Positions 33,551 through 42,805 of a stretch of DNA of 64,000 nucleotides are shown piece after piece. The stretch covers positions 16,780 to 80,779 of the forward strand of contig CAZBBC010000008.1 in assembly GCA_964489835.1 (NCBI GenBank). The letters run 5' to 3'. Origin of the DNA: CAZBBC01 sp964489835. GTDB taxonomy: Bacteria; Calditrichota; Calditrichia; JAJRVZ01. Both the position numbers and the translations under genes were made by a program. Under the pieces are notes generated by a model. It worked only from the letters and a program-made list of their open reading frames with translations, searched no databases and was not told where the DNA came from. Numbering within the stretch: position 1 is the stretch's first letter; every line of letters starts with the position of its first letter.

Positions 33551-34191
33551 AGGTTTGATCCTTTTTTAAATGAAATTTTATTTTCTGTTCCCTGAACCAG
33601 CCGGTTAATATTTTCCCGATGTGTCAGGACGATAAGAATCGACAGAAATAAACCAATAACAATATGAGGGATTGGAACGGTGAGATTGAGGGCAAATTTC
33701 TGCACGAATAATATCACCGGTAAAAGAAAAGCTGCGGTCATCGATCCAAGCGATACATACCGGGTGCGGTAGACAATCCCGATAAATACCAGCAGGCAAA
33801 TGAACACCGGTAAAGGTTGCAGTCCAAAAAATACACCGGCAGCCGTACCAACACCTTTGCCTCCTTTAAATCCGGCAAATAGTGTTAATATATGACCAAT
33901 GATGGCTGCAACACCGGCCATAATTTGATATATGGCTTTAGTATTGATATTACTGGTTTCCGGAATAATATTTACCAGCCAGTAAACGACAATAAAACCC
34001 TTCAGCATGTCAATCAGCATGACCACCAGGGCAGCTTCCCAGCCTAAAACGCGTAAAACATTTGTTGCCCCGGCATTTCCGCTGCCGTGTTTCCGGATAT
34101 CTATTCCCCTTAATATTTTTCCGGCAATAACGGCCGTAGGAAATGAACCAATGAGATAGCTAAGCACAAGAACCAGTATAATTTCTAACAT
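33547..34191 (-). CDS. plsY: Glycerol-3-phosphate acyltransferase PlsY
   Basis: PlsY transfers acyl groups from acyl phosphate to glycerol-3-phosphate in the membrane. The 214-residue protein has about five membrane helices and the three conserved motifs: SYLIGSFPTAVIAGK, IRKHGSGNAGATNVLRVLG and FKGGKGVGTAAGVFFG. I chose the ATG at 34191 because GAAGGAG lies just upstream; 34221 would add ten polar residues before the first helix. It is coupled to gpsA by an overlap. Confidence 0.96.
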   Translation of the reverse strand: MLEIILVLVLSYLIGSFPTAVIAGKILRGIDIRKHGSGNAGATNVLRVLGWEAALVVMLIDMLKGFIVVYWLVNIIPETSNINTKAIYQIMAGVAAIIGHILTLFAGFKGGKGVGTAAGVFFGLQPLPVFICLLVFIGIVYRTRYVSLGSMTAAFLLPVILFVQKFALNLTVPIPHIVIGLFLSILIVLTHRENINRLVQGTENKISFKKGSNL

Positions 34192-34324
34192 ATGTGCTCC
34201 TTCAAACGGATATTTGGGCAATGCTTTATCTTGACTAATCCCCTATTACATGATTGTGTATAATATATAAAATAAAATTGAAAATATCTTAAAAATCGGG
34301 GAATGGAAACCGGCGATTCAATAT

Positions 34325-35233
34325 TTACAGATACATATATTTTTGAAAATGTGCATCTCCAACGTATTTTTTCAAGGCCGTAATTCCTATTAAAGGATTC
34401 GTTGCGTAGGGTAGAAATGAAAAGGATTTCGTCTTGAATATCTTGTTAAATTCATTTTTATTGATCTTATTCCTGAATTTATTGACAATCATTTTATTGA
34501 TCACCAACCCGAGTGAATTCAAATGCCTTTCAATATCACCAGATTCTGCAATTGAAAGTTTATCTTCATTTAAAACTACATTAATAGCTGTCTCATTTTC
34601 ATCACAAAACTTTGTATGGGTTCTATAATAATCTTTCTGAAGAATTTTTAGCTGTTTGAGGATTTTGTCAGCTTCCGATTTATTCGGTGCCAAATGAATA
34701 TTTTCAATAATCTTTTTTTTTGCCAGAATGCTTTGCCGTATCTGAATTAATTTTTCCATCCAGACCAGTGTCAGCTGCGGTAAATTAAAAAATCGCATCG
34801 CCAAGGCTGTTGGCGGCATATCAAATATTCGATAGGTGATGCGATCGTATTTTTTTTGTAACGATTCATAGGCATAGACCAGTGCATATTCTTCCAGCCC
34901 CGGAGAGTATCTTATTACTTGCAAATGTTTTTCGAGACTCAGGGAAGTTAAATACTGGTATGATCTTGAGATCTGTTGCTCTATTGATCTTAGATAGGTT
35001 TTGATCCAGTAATCAATATCGATCTCTTCAATCGAAAGATGTTTATCTAATATTGTGGAATGCTTCTTTGATTTGATCTGGAAAACATCAAACAAATTAT
35101 GTGCAGGATCCATTGAAATAAGAGCAACCTCTGCTCCTTTTTCAACCAGAGCCAAAGCCGTTAAAGAGGCAATGGTGGTTTTTCCGCTGCCGCCTTTTCC
35201 AAGAAAAAAAATGTTTTTAGTTTTCAATGTCAA
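34325..35233 (-). CDS. ArsA-like anion-transporting/GET3-type ATPase
   Basis: The 302-residue protein carries the deviant Walker A of the MinD/ArsA class (FLGKGGSGKTTIASLTALAL), an ArsA-like switch I region (ISMDPAHNLFDVF, with DPAHN), and later FDMPPTALAMRFFNLP, which resembles the DTAPTGHTLRLL switch II of ArsA/Get3. The thiols of true arsenite pumps and the second ATPase half are absent, so an arsenite role is not supported. The start is TTG at 35233. It follows the 93-residue partner gene with a 2-bp gap. The pair may form a chaperone or partition-like complex; this is inference. Confidence 0.85.
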   Translation of the reverse strand: MTLKTKNIFFLGKGGSGKTTIASLTALALVEKGAEVALISMDPAHNLFDVFQIKSKKHSTILDKHLSIEEIDIDYWIKTYLRSIEQQISRSYQYLTSLSLEKHLQVIRYSPGLEEYALVYAYESLQKKYDRITYRIFDMPPTALAMRFFNLPQLTLVWMEKLIQIRQSILAKKKIIENIHLAPNKSEADKILKQLKILQKDYYRTHTKFCDENETAINVVLNEDKLSIAESGDIERHLNSLGLVINKMIVNKFRNKINKNEFNKIFKTKSFSFLPYATNPLIGITALKKYVGDAHFQKYMYL

Positions 35234-35235
35234 CT

Positions 35236-35517
35236 TTAACCAATATCAAGTTTGGAAAATAAATCAGATATTGGACCGGATGCGGCCGCTACTTTATTCA
35301 ACATCAGGAGCAAATCTTCTTCCATATAGGGAAGCAAAGCCAGTGTGATATGTCCCGGCGCCGTGGGAATACCGACAAAAGAACCAAATACCAGCAAAGC
35401 AAAAACATTCTCCAGTTCAGAGGTTTCCCATTCCAGGACATCTGTTGCTTTGTGACGGGCTATCGAATTGAACAGATTACCTTTGTCTTTAAAAAATCCG
35501 GATAGTTTTTTAAGCAT
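35236..35517 (-). CDS. Small protein of unknown function paired with ArsA-like ATPase
   Basis: The 93-residue protein has a charged amphipathic N-terminus (MLKKLSGFFKDKGNLFNSIA), then DVLEWETSELENVFALLVFG, a hydrophobic patch with Pro and Gly (VGIPTAPGHITLALLPYM), and a helical C-terminus. It has no signal peptide and no clear domain. It lies directly upstream of the ArsA-like gene on the same strand with a 2-bp gap, so the two should be made together and could interact. The function is unknown. Confidence 0.75.
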   Translation of the reverse strand: MLKKLSGFFKDKGNLFNSIARHKATDVLEWETSELENVFALLVFGSFVGIPTAPGHITLALLPYMEEDLLLMLNKVAAASGPISDLFSKLDIG

Positions 35518-35983
35518 TATCTGTATTTTTATTAATTTTTTAATAAGCTACGTTTAAGTTAGTGTCAAAATTAATCACATATATTCTATATAAATTATTA
35601 TTTTTAAAGAGTATGAACTAATTCCCCCTTAGTAGGAATTGTTGCAGATTTGATTTATTGGCACAATTTATCAGAATTGCATGATCTGTCTCCCCCTTGA
35701 TAAAGGGGGACTAAGGGGGATATATACTCTTCTATGTTATTTATTTACAACCTCCTAACCCCCTTTTCTAAGGGGGAATAGATTTTACTTAATCGATGTT
35801 TCAAATGAACTTTTTCTAAAAAATAACCTAAACTCCAATAGCCCAATAAATGGGATTAGTCCCCCTTTTCAAAGGAGGAGACAGAGCTTTCATACATCAA
35901 AAGCTGCACGAATAAAGTGAAACTGTAATAGCCCATGGTAATGAAGAGTTATTGATTTTTTTCATAAATCCAGGTATTACTCC
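35518..35983. repeat. Intergenic cluster of CCCCCTT/AAGGGGG palindromes
   Basis: No gene is seen in this 466-bp gap. It holds at least four C-tract/G-tract elements: attcccccttagtagga (about 35622), ctcccccttgataaaggggg (about 35692), aacccccttttctaaggggg (about 35758) and gtcccccttttcaaaggagg (about 35860). 35725-35780 duplicates 12672-12719 almost exactly. Clustering of these copies suggests repeated insertion or internal expansion at one site. Confidence 0.7.
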
Positions 35984-37723
35984 TTATTCTGATGAGGCTC
36001 CAGCTTCCGTCAAGGTAGTTTTTTCTCGTGTAAAGAATTTCACCAAACCCTCGATAATGATCCAGGTCACAATCAGAATGATGGCCGAATTGATCACCTG
36101 GAGAAGAATATTATTATCGGCGCCAAATTCGATTTGATTCATTAATGACGCCCAGAGAGTCATTACGGACATAAATACAGCCGGAATACCTGTTATCAAC
36201 CATTTCAGACCATTTTTTTTGCGCAGATACAGCGTGGCCAAAATAAGAGCAAGCGCAGCCAATGTCTGGTTAACCGCTCCGAACAGAGGCCAGAGGGTCA
36301 GGGCACCCTTCCCATCGGCACCTGAGGCAAAAGCCAGCAGAGCAGCGGAAATAACAGCAGCAGAAGTAGCTACATGGCGATTTTCGACATGTTTGATCTT
36401 TAAATCAGAACCCAGCTCACTGATAACATACCTTTGAATTCTGGTGGCCGTATCAAGAGTTGTTCCGGCAAAAGAGGCGACAAAGACACCCATGATGACT
36501 ACGGCAACACCATGAGGAATTCCCAACGCTGAAATCATATTAGCAGCACCGATGACGAAAGCACTGATTTTTGATCCAAGTCCGGCGGCAGCGGTCCAGG
36601 AAGAATAGTGACTCGACCAGGCGCTGATACCGGTTAAAGTCTCGCCATTGGTTGAGTATCCCATACCAATGCCGGCGGCAACGGCGATAATTACCAGGGT
36701 AGCCAGTGCTCCCTCAATAAGCATCGAACCATAACCAACAAATAAAGAATCGCTTTCATGTTGCACCTGTTTTGCGGATGTTCCCGATGCGACCAAAGAA
36801 TGGAAACCGGAAATTGCCCCGCAAGCGATCGTAATAAAAAGAAATGGCCAAACCGGAGGCGCGTCCGGCGGGGAAAATTGAACCGCCGGGGCAACCATTT
36901 CCATCCCACCAAAAATTGTTGCGATGATAACTCCCAATGCCAGTAAGAACATAGCAATTAGAAGTTGATAAGCATTGATGAAATCTCTTGGTTGTAAAAG
37001 TGTTGTCACCGGCAGGACAGAGGCAATATAAGCATATATAAACAGAATGATCGTCCAAACACCGGTCGCCGGTAATCCGAAGACTGCGGGCATCGTAATG
37101 GGTAAATAGCTGCCGATTATCATCGTGAGATACAATAAAATAACAGCAATAATTGACCAGAAAAATACATCCCTGCCCTTTTTGTAAATCAAATGACCCA
37201 GGTAAATGGCAATTGGAATTTGCAGCCAAACGGCTAAAACGGAGGTCGGAAACATGCTAAAAATGATCGCTATGACGAGACCAAATATAGCAATAACGAT
37301 CCATAACGTTAAAAATACAATCAAAAAAAAGAAGACACGTGTACGCCGGTTAATATATTTCGCAGTAATTTCAGAAATTGATTTACCGTCATTCCGCATG
37401 GAAATGATCAACGAACTAAAATCATGAACCGCTCCCATAATCGCAGAGCCAAGGAAAACCCAAATCACAGCTGGTATCCATCCCCAAATAATGGCAATGG
37501 CCGGTCCAACAATAGGGCCGGTGCCGGCAATGGAAGTAAAATGATGACCGAAAATGATTTCCTTGCGCGTGGGGACATAATCGACACCATCCTCCAGCCG
37601 GACGGATGGTGGGATCCGGCTATCTGATATTCCGAATATTTTCTTGCCGATAAATTTCCCGTAAAAACGATAAAAAAGCATATACCCGATAAATGTTAAG
37701 ATCATTACCGTTATGGCTAACAT
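35984..37723 (-). CDS. CstA-family carbon starvation protein (peptide/pyruvate transporter)
   Basis: The 579-residue membrane protein has about 16 hydrophobic segments. The CstA family N-terminus is present, with DGVDYVPTRKEIIFGHHFTSIAGTGPIVGPA (shown here as FGHHFTSIAGTGPIVGPAIA), and GAVHDFSSLIISMRNDGKSI follows. CstA proteins import peptides or pyruvate under starvation. The gene is monocistronic: repeats lie downstream and a stutter tract (37760-37905) lies upstream. There is no BtsS/BtsR-like regulator in the window. Confidence 0.92.
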   Translation of the reverse strand: MLAITVMILTFIGYMLFYRFYGKFIGKKIFGISDSRIPPSVRLEDGVDYVPTRKEIIFGHHFTSIAGTGPIVGPAIAIIWGWIPAVIWVFLGSAIMGAVHDFSSLIISMRNDGKSISEITAKYINRRTRVFFFLIVFLTLWIVIAIFGLVIAIIFSMFPTSVLAVWLQIPIAIYLGHLIYKKGRDVFFWSIIAVILLYLTMIIGSYLPITMPAVFGLPATGVWTIILFIYAYIASVLPVTTLLQPRDFINAYQLLIAMFLLALGVIIATIFGGMEMVAPAVQFSPPDAPPVWPFLFITIACGAISGFHSLVASGTSAKQVQHESDSLFVGYGSMLIEGALATLVIIAVAAGIGMGYSTNGETLTGISAWSSHYSSWTAAAGLGSKISAFVIGAANMISALGIPHGVAVVIMGVFVASFAGTTLDTATRIQRYVISELGSDLKIKHVENRHVATSAAVISAALLAFASGADGKGALTLWPLFGAVNQTLAALALILATLYLRKKNGLKWLITGIPAVFMSVMTLWASLMNQIEFGADNNILLQVINSAIILIVTWIIIEGLVKFFTREKTTLTEAGASSE

Positions 37724-37759
37724 ATAGTTCTCACTTTTTTATTTAGAGTAAACTGCAAT

Positions 37760-37905
37760 CAGAAACCAGAAAGCTGAATGACGAAAGCAGAAATCCGTAA
37801 GCTAAAAACCGAAATCCTAACTGCTTACTGCCTTCTGCTCTCGGCTTTCTTACTTCCTACTTCTTACTTATAGTTTCTGCCTATAGTTTCTGCCTATGGC
37901 GATAT
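37760..37905. repeat. Stuttering oligonucleotide tract
   Basis: The gap contains repeated, slightly varying 8-10-base words (cagaaatccgtaag, aaaccgaaatccta, ctgcttactgccttctgct, cttcctacttcttact, tatagtttctgcctatagtttctgcctat). The last word, tatagtttctgcc, is a perfect 13-base tandem. It is non-coding and lies between purM and cstA. Confidence 0.55.
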
Positions 37906-37923
37906 GAAAACCCCGGTCAATCT

Positions 37924-38925
37924 TTAAATCACCTCACCTACAAAATACGGTGTATGGGATTTTTCTTCCTTTACAAAATCATAAAACGATTGTGCTTCAT
38001 TTTTTGGAATAATAAATACAAGCCCGATGCCCATATTAAAAGCTCTTCTCATTTCTTCTACTGGTACCCTGCCCAATCTTTGTATTAAAGAAAAGACCAT
38101 TGGAACTGTCCAGTTTGACCAATTAATAGTCAGAAATAAATCATCCCCAAGCAGACGCTTGGTATTTCCTTCAATTCCACCGCCGGTAATATGAGAAATA
38201 CCATGAATCTGAAATTTTTTTATTGCTTTCTGTATTATATTTAAATAACTCAAATGTACCTTCAGTAATTCCTCTCCAATGGTACATCCAAGATCTTCCA
38301 CATAGGTTTTCACTTGATAATGTTGGAACAGTACTTTTCTTGCCAATGAATAGCCGTTAGTATGCAGACCGTTTGATTTGAGGCCGATCAACACGTCGGA
38401 TTTTGAAATTCGGCTTCCATCAATCACCCCATTCTTTTCGACAATACCCACAATCGTTCCGGACAGATCATATTCACCTGCCTGGTACATATCGGGCATT
38501 TCCGCTGTCTCACCGCCAATAAGGGCGCATTGATTATTTTTGCATCCACGAACAAAACCTGATATAACATCATGAAAGACGATTGACTGTAATTTTGCAG
38601 TAGCATAATAATCCAGGAAAAAGAGGGGTACTGCCCCACTGACCGCTATATCATTGACACAGTGATTGACCAGATCTTCCCCCACCGTATCGTGTTGATC
38701 CATTATGAAGGCAACTTTTAATTTTGTTCCCACACCATCTGTACTGGATACCAATACCGGCTGTTTATATGTATTTATATCCAACAAATACATACCACCA
38801 AAACTTCCCAGATCGGTCAGGACGTTCTGGTTATGAGTCATTCGTACCTGTGCTTTAATTTCCTTAATGGCTTTTTCCCCTTCTTCAATATCGACGCCGG
38901 CTCCTTTATATGTTTCTTCTGACAC
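37924..38925 (-). CDS. purM: Phosphoribosylformylglycinamidine cyclo-ligase (AIR synthetase)
   Basis: PurM closes the imidazole ring, converting FGAM to AIR with ATP. The 333-residue protein has YKGAGVDIEEGEKAIKEIK at the N-terminus, the glycine loop LGSFGGMYLLDI, VLVSSTDGVGTKLKVAF, and the signature LIGGETAEMPDMY. The length is standard. It is separated from the purQ/purS/purC/purB operon by more than 30 kb, so purine genes here are split between at least two units. A DUF4416 gene lies upstream on the same strand. Confidence 0.97.
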   Translation of the reverse strand: MSEETYKGAGVDIEEGEKAIKEIKAQVRMTHNQNVLTDLGSFGGMYLLDINTYKQPVLVSSTDGVGTKLKVAFIMDQHDTVGEDLVNHCVNDIAVSGAVPLFFLDYYATAKLQSIVFHDVISGFVRGCKNNQCALIGGETAEMPDMYQAGEYDLSGTIVGIVEKNGVIDGSRISKSDVLIGLKSNGLHTNGYSLARKVLFQHYQVKTYVEDLGCTIGEELLKVHLSYLNIIQKAIKKFQIHGISHITGGGIEGNTKRLLGDDLFLTINWSNWTVPMVFSLIQRLGRVPVEEMRRAFNMGIGLVFIIPKNEAQSFYDFVKEEKSHTPYFVGEVI

Positions 38926-38961
38926 GGATACCTCCGAATTCTGATTATTCGAATATACGGA

Positions 38962-39498
38962 CTAGTAAATCACTTCACTCAATTGTTCCAGATACCTTTT
39001 TCTGATGGCATTAAAAAACCTGATATTTTCTTTATTCTGATAATCCGGATAGGTCCAGGGTTGGGATTGAAACGTTCCATTGCAAAACTGAAGGTGAATA
39101 TCACCATATATATTTTTATTCAAATAAATGCGATGGCTATAATTCTTTGTTGTCGCTAAGACCAGTTTTGCCGGACAGATATAACCGGGATCAATATTTA
39201 CCAGGCGTTTTTTATTTACCGTAAATATTTTTTCCACCTTATTTGTGATTATTTTTACAAAAGGAAGCTTTTCAGGTTTCATCAATTCAGAGAAACAAAT
39301 AAACATTTTATTCAGTTGATTGCCCATTTCTTCCTGATAATAAGAGGTATATGCTGAGAATTCATAGACATTCGACTTTATCTCAATTGTGGAAAATTTA
39401 TTTTCCAGATCAGAGAATAATATTCCAGGATTAAAAGACGGGCAATAGGTAACGGCAGCGAAATATTTTACCGGCGGGTGTAATCTTAGCGTCCCCAT
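38962..39498 (-). CDS. DUF4416 family protein
   Basis: The 178-residue protein begins MGTLRLHPPVKYFAAVTYC and contains YYQEEMGNQLNKMFICFSEL, VNIDPGYICPAKLVLATTKN, YSHRIYLNKNIYGDIHL and FQSQPWTYPDYQ, all in the order expected of DUF4416. No function is established for the family. The D-P-G-Y and K-N-Y-S-H-R-I-Y motifs suggest a nucleotide or metal site. It is cytoplasmic (no signal) and lies 36 bp upstream of purM, so co-transcription is likely. Confidence 0.85.
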   Translation of the reverse strand: MGTLRLHPPVKYFAAVTYCPSFNPGILFSDLENKFSTIEIKSNVYEFSAYTSYYQEEMGNQLNKMFICFSELMKPEKLPFVKIITNKVEKIFTVNKKRLVNIDPGYICPAKLVLATTKNYSHRIYLNKNIYGDIHLQFCNGTFQSQPWTYPDYQNKENIRFFNAIRKRYLEQLSEVIY

Positions 39499-39686
39499 GA
39501 GCGTTCAATTGGTCATTATTAGGCTTTTAATTTATTAGTATAATCGATTTATAATACCAGGGATGCATATAATATAAATACAGTGCGACTGCCAATTTCT
39601 CTGATGTATAGGATTCACAGTCTTCCCTGACATAGTGTATGACTCAGATGGCCTCCACGCTTTGGGTGTAATCCCTATAGTTAGAA

Positions 39687-41489
39687 TTAACCTAACGATG
39701 AATCACTGTACATCTCCTCTATCTGATCAGCGAATTTTTCCAGAACCACTTTTCTTTTTACCTTCAACGAGGGTGTCAGCTCTCCGGTTTCAATAGAAAA
39801 TGAAGCATCGGCAAGAACAAATTCTTTCACGGTTTCATAACTGGCCAGATGATTATTTACTTCCTCGACATCTTTTTTTATCAGTTCTTTGACCTCGGGC
39901 ATTTTTGCCAGATCCCTGGTATTGGCATAGGAAATATTTTTCTCCTTGGCCCATTTCTCAAGGGATTCGAAGGCCGGAACAACTACTGCCGTACAATATT
40001 TGCGTTTGTCCCCGATAACCATCGCTTGTTCAATGTATTTGCAGGTTACCAGTTTATTTTCAATAGGTTGCGGAGCGATATTTTTTCCCCCGGATGTAAC
40101 GATGATATTTTTCTTCCGGTCTGTAATCGTTAAACAACCATCATCATCAATAAAACCGATATCACCGGTATGGAACCATCCTTCTTCATCGATTGCTTCT
40201 TTTGTTTCCGCTTCTTTCTTAAAATATCCAACCATTACATGGGGTCCACGCGTCAGAATTTCACCATCATCAGAGATCTTTACTTCAATATTCGAAATAA
40301 TCGGACCAACGGTTCCAAATTTAAAAAGTTCAGTCTTATTGACAGCGATGACAGGAGATGTCTCAGTCAAGCCATAACCCTCATAGATGATTAAACCGGC
40401 AGCACCAAAAAATTCTGCAATTTCTTTTGCCAAAGGCGCTCCACCGGATATAAAGAAGCGGAGTTTGCCGCCAACGCGCTCGGCAAGTTTACTAAAAACA
40501 AGTTTATAGGCAATATTTCGCTTAAAATTCAGACCACCGCTGATTGTCTTTTTATACATGACATTGTTTATATATTCACTGCCGACACCCAATGCCCAGT
40601 GAAATATCTTTCTTTTTATCGGTGATCCGGTCTCCACATTTTCAATAATACGGGTATAAATCTTTTCATATAACCGGGGTACACTGACCATGATGGTCGG
40701 TCTCACTTCTCCCATATTTTCCGCTACCGAATCAATACTAACCGCATAAGCAATGGTGCTTCCGGTATAATTCGCCAGAAAATGTCCGGCCATTCGTTCA
40801 AATACATGCGACAGAGGTAAGAAAGAGAGAAAAAGATCATTCTCGTCAACATGCAAACATTCCAGTGCCGCTTCGATATTACTTAAAAAATTATTATGTG
40901 TTAAAATGGCCCCTTTTGGTTCGCCGGTCGTTCCAGAGGTATAGATAATTGTCGCGATATTATCCGGTTGTATTTTTTTTACCTGACTGGTAAGAAATCC
41001 GGAATTCTGGGTAAGATAGGCCTCCCCCTGATCCATTAACTTTTTTAATGAAATATGTTTGCTATCTTCCTTCACCGTTTCAAATGTAACCACCGACTGT
41101 ATGGCCGGACATGTATTCCTGGATGCATTCACTTTCGCGTATTGTTCCTCATCAGAACAGAGAACGGTAACGGCTTCACAATCATTGAGGATGTATTGTA
41201 CATGTTCAGGAAGAAGAGAAGGATAAACAGGGACGGTAATTGCTCCAAGTGAGAGAATCGCAAAATCCGACCAGGCCCATTCATAACGATTGGCTGATAG
41301 TAAAGCAACCTTATCCCCTGATTTTACTCCTAAGGTAGTTAAACCAGCAGCAATTTTTTCAACACTGTTTTTTGCATCATCAAAACTAAGAGAAAGATAT
41401 TCATTTTCAAGCTTATACATATAGCCCGTACGATCACCAAACTTCTCTGCGGTGCTGAAAAACATTTCAGCCAGATTGTTGTAACGCAT
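39687..41489 (-). CDS. Long-chain acyl-CoA synthetase (AMP-forming)
   Basis: This 600-residue adenylate-forming enzyme activates fatty acids to acyl-CoA. Core motifs in order are IIYTSGTTGEPKGAILTHNN (P-loop-like A3, about residue 178), FLSFLPLSHVFERM, FISGGAPLAKEIAEFF, YEGYGLTETSPVIAVN (A5), EGWFHTGDIGFIDDDGCLTI (A7) and DRKKNIIVTSGGKNIAPQ (A8). The C-terminal catalytic Lys lies in LKVKRKVVLEKF. It resembles FAA1/FadD15-type enzymes. It is a single-gene unit; the upstream gap contains an inverted-arm pair. Confidence 0.95.
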   Translation of the reverse strand: MRYNNLAEMFFSTAEKFGDRTGYMYKLENEYLSLSFDDAKNSVEKIAAGLTTLGVKSGDKVALLSANRYEWAWSDFAILSLGAITVPVYPSLLPEHVQYILNDCEAVTVLCSDEEQYAKVNASRNTCPAIQSVVTFETVKEDSKHISLKKLMDQGEAYLTQNSGFLTSQVKKIQPDNIATIIYTSGTTGEPKGAILTHNNFLSNIEAALECLHVDENDLFLSFLPLSHVFERMAGHFLANYTGSTIAYAVSIDSVAENMGEVRPTIMVSVPRLYEKIYTRIIENVETGSPIKRKIFHWALGVGSEYINNVMYKKTISGGLNFKRNIAYKLVFSKLAERVGGKLRFFISGGAPLAKEIAEFFGAAGLIIYEGYGLTETSPVIAVNKTELFKFGTVGPIISNIEVKISDDGEILTRGPHVMVGYFKKEAETKEAIDEEGWFHTGDIGFIDDDGCLTITDRKKNIIVTSGGKNIAPQPIENKLVTCKYIEQAMVIGDKRKYCTAVVVPAFESLEKWAKEKNISYANTRDLAKMPEVKELIKKDVEEVNNHLASYETVKEFVLADASFSIETGELTPSLKVKRKVVLEKFADQIEEMYSDSSLG

Positions 41490-41778
41490 GATACCTCCAT
41501 AATCAGATGATATATCGGTGGGATTATTAGAATATAATTGGGAATTTAGGCAAGGATAAGCAAGGAAGCAATAAGAATATGATCCAATTGCCCCGACTTT
41601 TAGATATTGTGGGAGAAATATTATTTACCACGGAAATACACGGAAAATACATAATAGAGAATAACTTATTTGTATAAATTTATCTATTGTTAAATAATTT
41701 TTTAATAATTCTGTTTCAGTCCGTGCAAATCCGTGGTTGATTTTTAATTTTTATACAACTTCTTTAAGTTGGGGCAAA
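41490..41778. repeat. Intergenic region with paired inverted arms 'accacggaaatacacgga'
   Basis: The arm accacggaaatacacgga at 41627-41644 faces its inverted counterpart tccgtgcaaatccgtggt at 41720-41737, enclosing about 75 bp. No gene is seen. Confidence 0.65.
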
Positions 41779-41955
41779 TTAGTGTTCAACTTGCCTGATA
41801 CCATTAGGAGCGATGACTAAATCTTTACCGGCAATATCCATCCAGGAATACAATTGAAAGGTCTGGTTATCCGACATTGCTACAAACAATCCTGCCAGAA
41901 ACTGGTCATTAAAAACAGCATTGGATACCACAACTGCTTCGAGTAGAATATTCAC
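41779..41955 (-). pseudogene. C-terminal relic after the NIPSNAP-like gene
   Basis: Following the stop of the NIPSNAP-like gene, and in the same frame, 58 codons from a GTG at 41955 encode VNILLEAVVVSNAVFNDQFL, AGLFVAMSDNQTFQLYSWMD and IAGKDLVIAPNGIRQVEH to a TAA. The composition is protein-like and no ribosome-binding site is apparent. It resembles the end of a beta-rich secreted enzyme. It could be a separate gene's leftover or read-through sequence. I do not recognise the family. Confidence 0.4.
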
Positions 41956-41961
41956 AAAAAA

Positions 41962-42762
41962 TTATATTTGCGAAAATGACGTCGGTTTTAAAATAATGTC
42001 TGTTATATTTGATACGGTATCTTTGTATTGGGCATCGGCTTTGAGTTTTAGCCAGTCCGGGTCACTGCGGAAGATATCCCACTTCTTATTGCGACTTTCT
42101 ATGTTTTCAAAAACCAGCATATAGGAGAGATTAGGCATTTGATTTCCGATAATTGTTTCAGCAAAAAATACAGGCTTAAGTCCTGTCTTTCGAAATATGG
42201 CGATTTCTCCTCCCTGATTAAACATCTCAATCTTCTTTTTTCCGGCAATCTGACTATGACTTTCATATATTCGCAACTCATAGATCCGCGATTGATTGTT
42301 TAATAATGATGTGGGTATTTCTAACGTTGGCATATATTTGAAGGCCTTAAGTAACCTTTTTTCCATTCGCACATAGGCAGAATCTGATAAGGGGGCATTT
42401 AGAAAGGGCTCACCGGAAACCAGATATTCCTTATCTTCGATAAGTCTTTCGGATACAGAAATTATTGACTGAAGAGATTTATGCGGAATGAGTACATATA
42501 GTGAAGGATCATTCGGTCCGTATAGAACATTAAATACTCCGACCGTATTTATTCCCAATCGATTTAATGCAGGAATTGCCGAATCACGGTAAAAATCACT
42601 GACCATATTTTTTTTCTTGCCCACATGCAAATGAAATTTTATTAATTCAAAATATTCAACATCTTTTCCTGTTGACTTATCGTCCTGAGACTTACCCGCG
42701 AATGAGGTTATTGGTATAACCGCGGCGGTTCCTAACGATAATAAAAAATTTCTTCTTTTCAT
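41962..42762 (-). CDS. NIPSNAP-like secreted protein with Tat-like leader
   Basis: The 266-residue protein begins MKRRNFLLSLGTAAVIPITS, a double-basic leader typical of Tat or lipoprotein-like secretion in this group. It carries two ferredoxin-like halves: YFELIKFHLHVGKKKNMVSD (about residues 35-54) and YELRIYESHSQIAGKKKIEM with EIAIFRKTGLKPVFFAET. These are the E-x-R-x-Y and K-x-x-x-F patterns of NIPSNAP proteins. Such proteins are found next to carbohydrate or dehydrogenase genes in other bacteria; the role is unknown. The ATG at 42762 has GAAGGG upstream. Confidence 0.8.
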   Translation of the reverse strand: MKRRNFLLSLGTAAVIPITSFAGKSQDDKSTGKDVEYFELIKFHLHVGKKKNMVSDFYRDSAIPALNRLGINTVGVFNVLYGPNDPSLYVLIPHKSLQSIISVSERLIEDKEYLVSGEPFLNAPLSDSAYVRMEKRLLKAFKYMPTLEIPTSLLNNQSRIYELRIYESHSQIAGKKKIEMFNQGGEIAIFRKTGLKPVFFAETIIGNQMPNLSYMLVFENIESRNKKWDIFRSDPDWLKLKADAQYKDTVSNITDIILKPTSFSQI

Positions 42763-42805
42763 ATTTATGCCCTTCAAAAATTTATGATAGTGTCAAACGT
42801 TTGTA

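Noticed and set aside
34325..35233. Arsenite efflux ATPase
   Set aside because: It has a single ATPase half, the arsenite-binding cysteines are not seen, and no arsB/arsR gene is nearby.
35518..35983. Possible CRISPR-like array from repeated CCCCCTT words
   Set aside because: Spacing and length of the repeats are irregular, spacers are not unique, and no Cas gene is present in the window.
37206..37627. Plus-strand frames across cstA, and frames in other phases (36756-37229)
   Set aside because: Shadows of the well-supported cstA coding frame, without ribosome-binding sites or family similarity.
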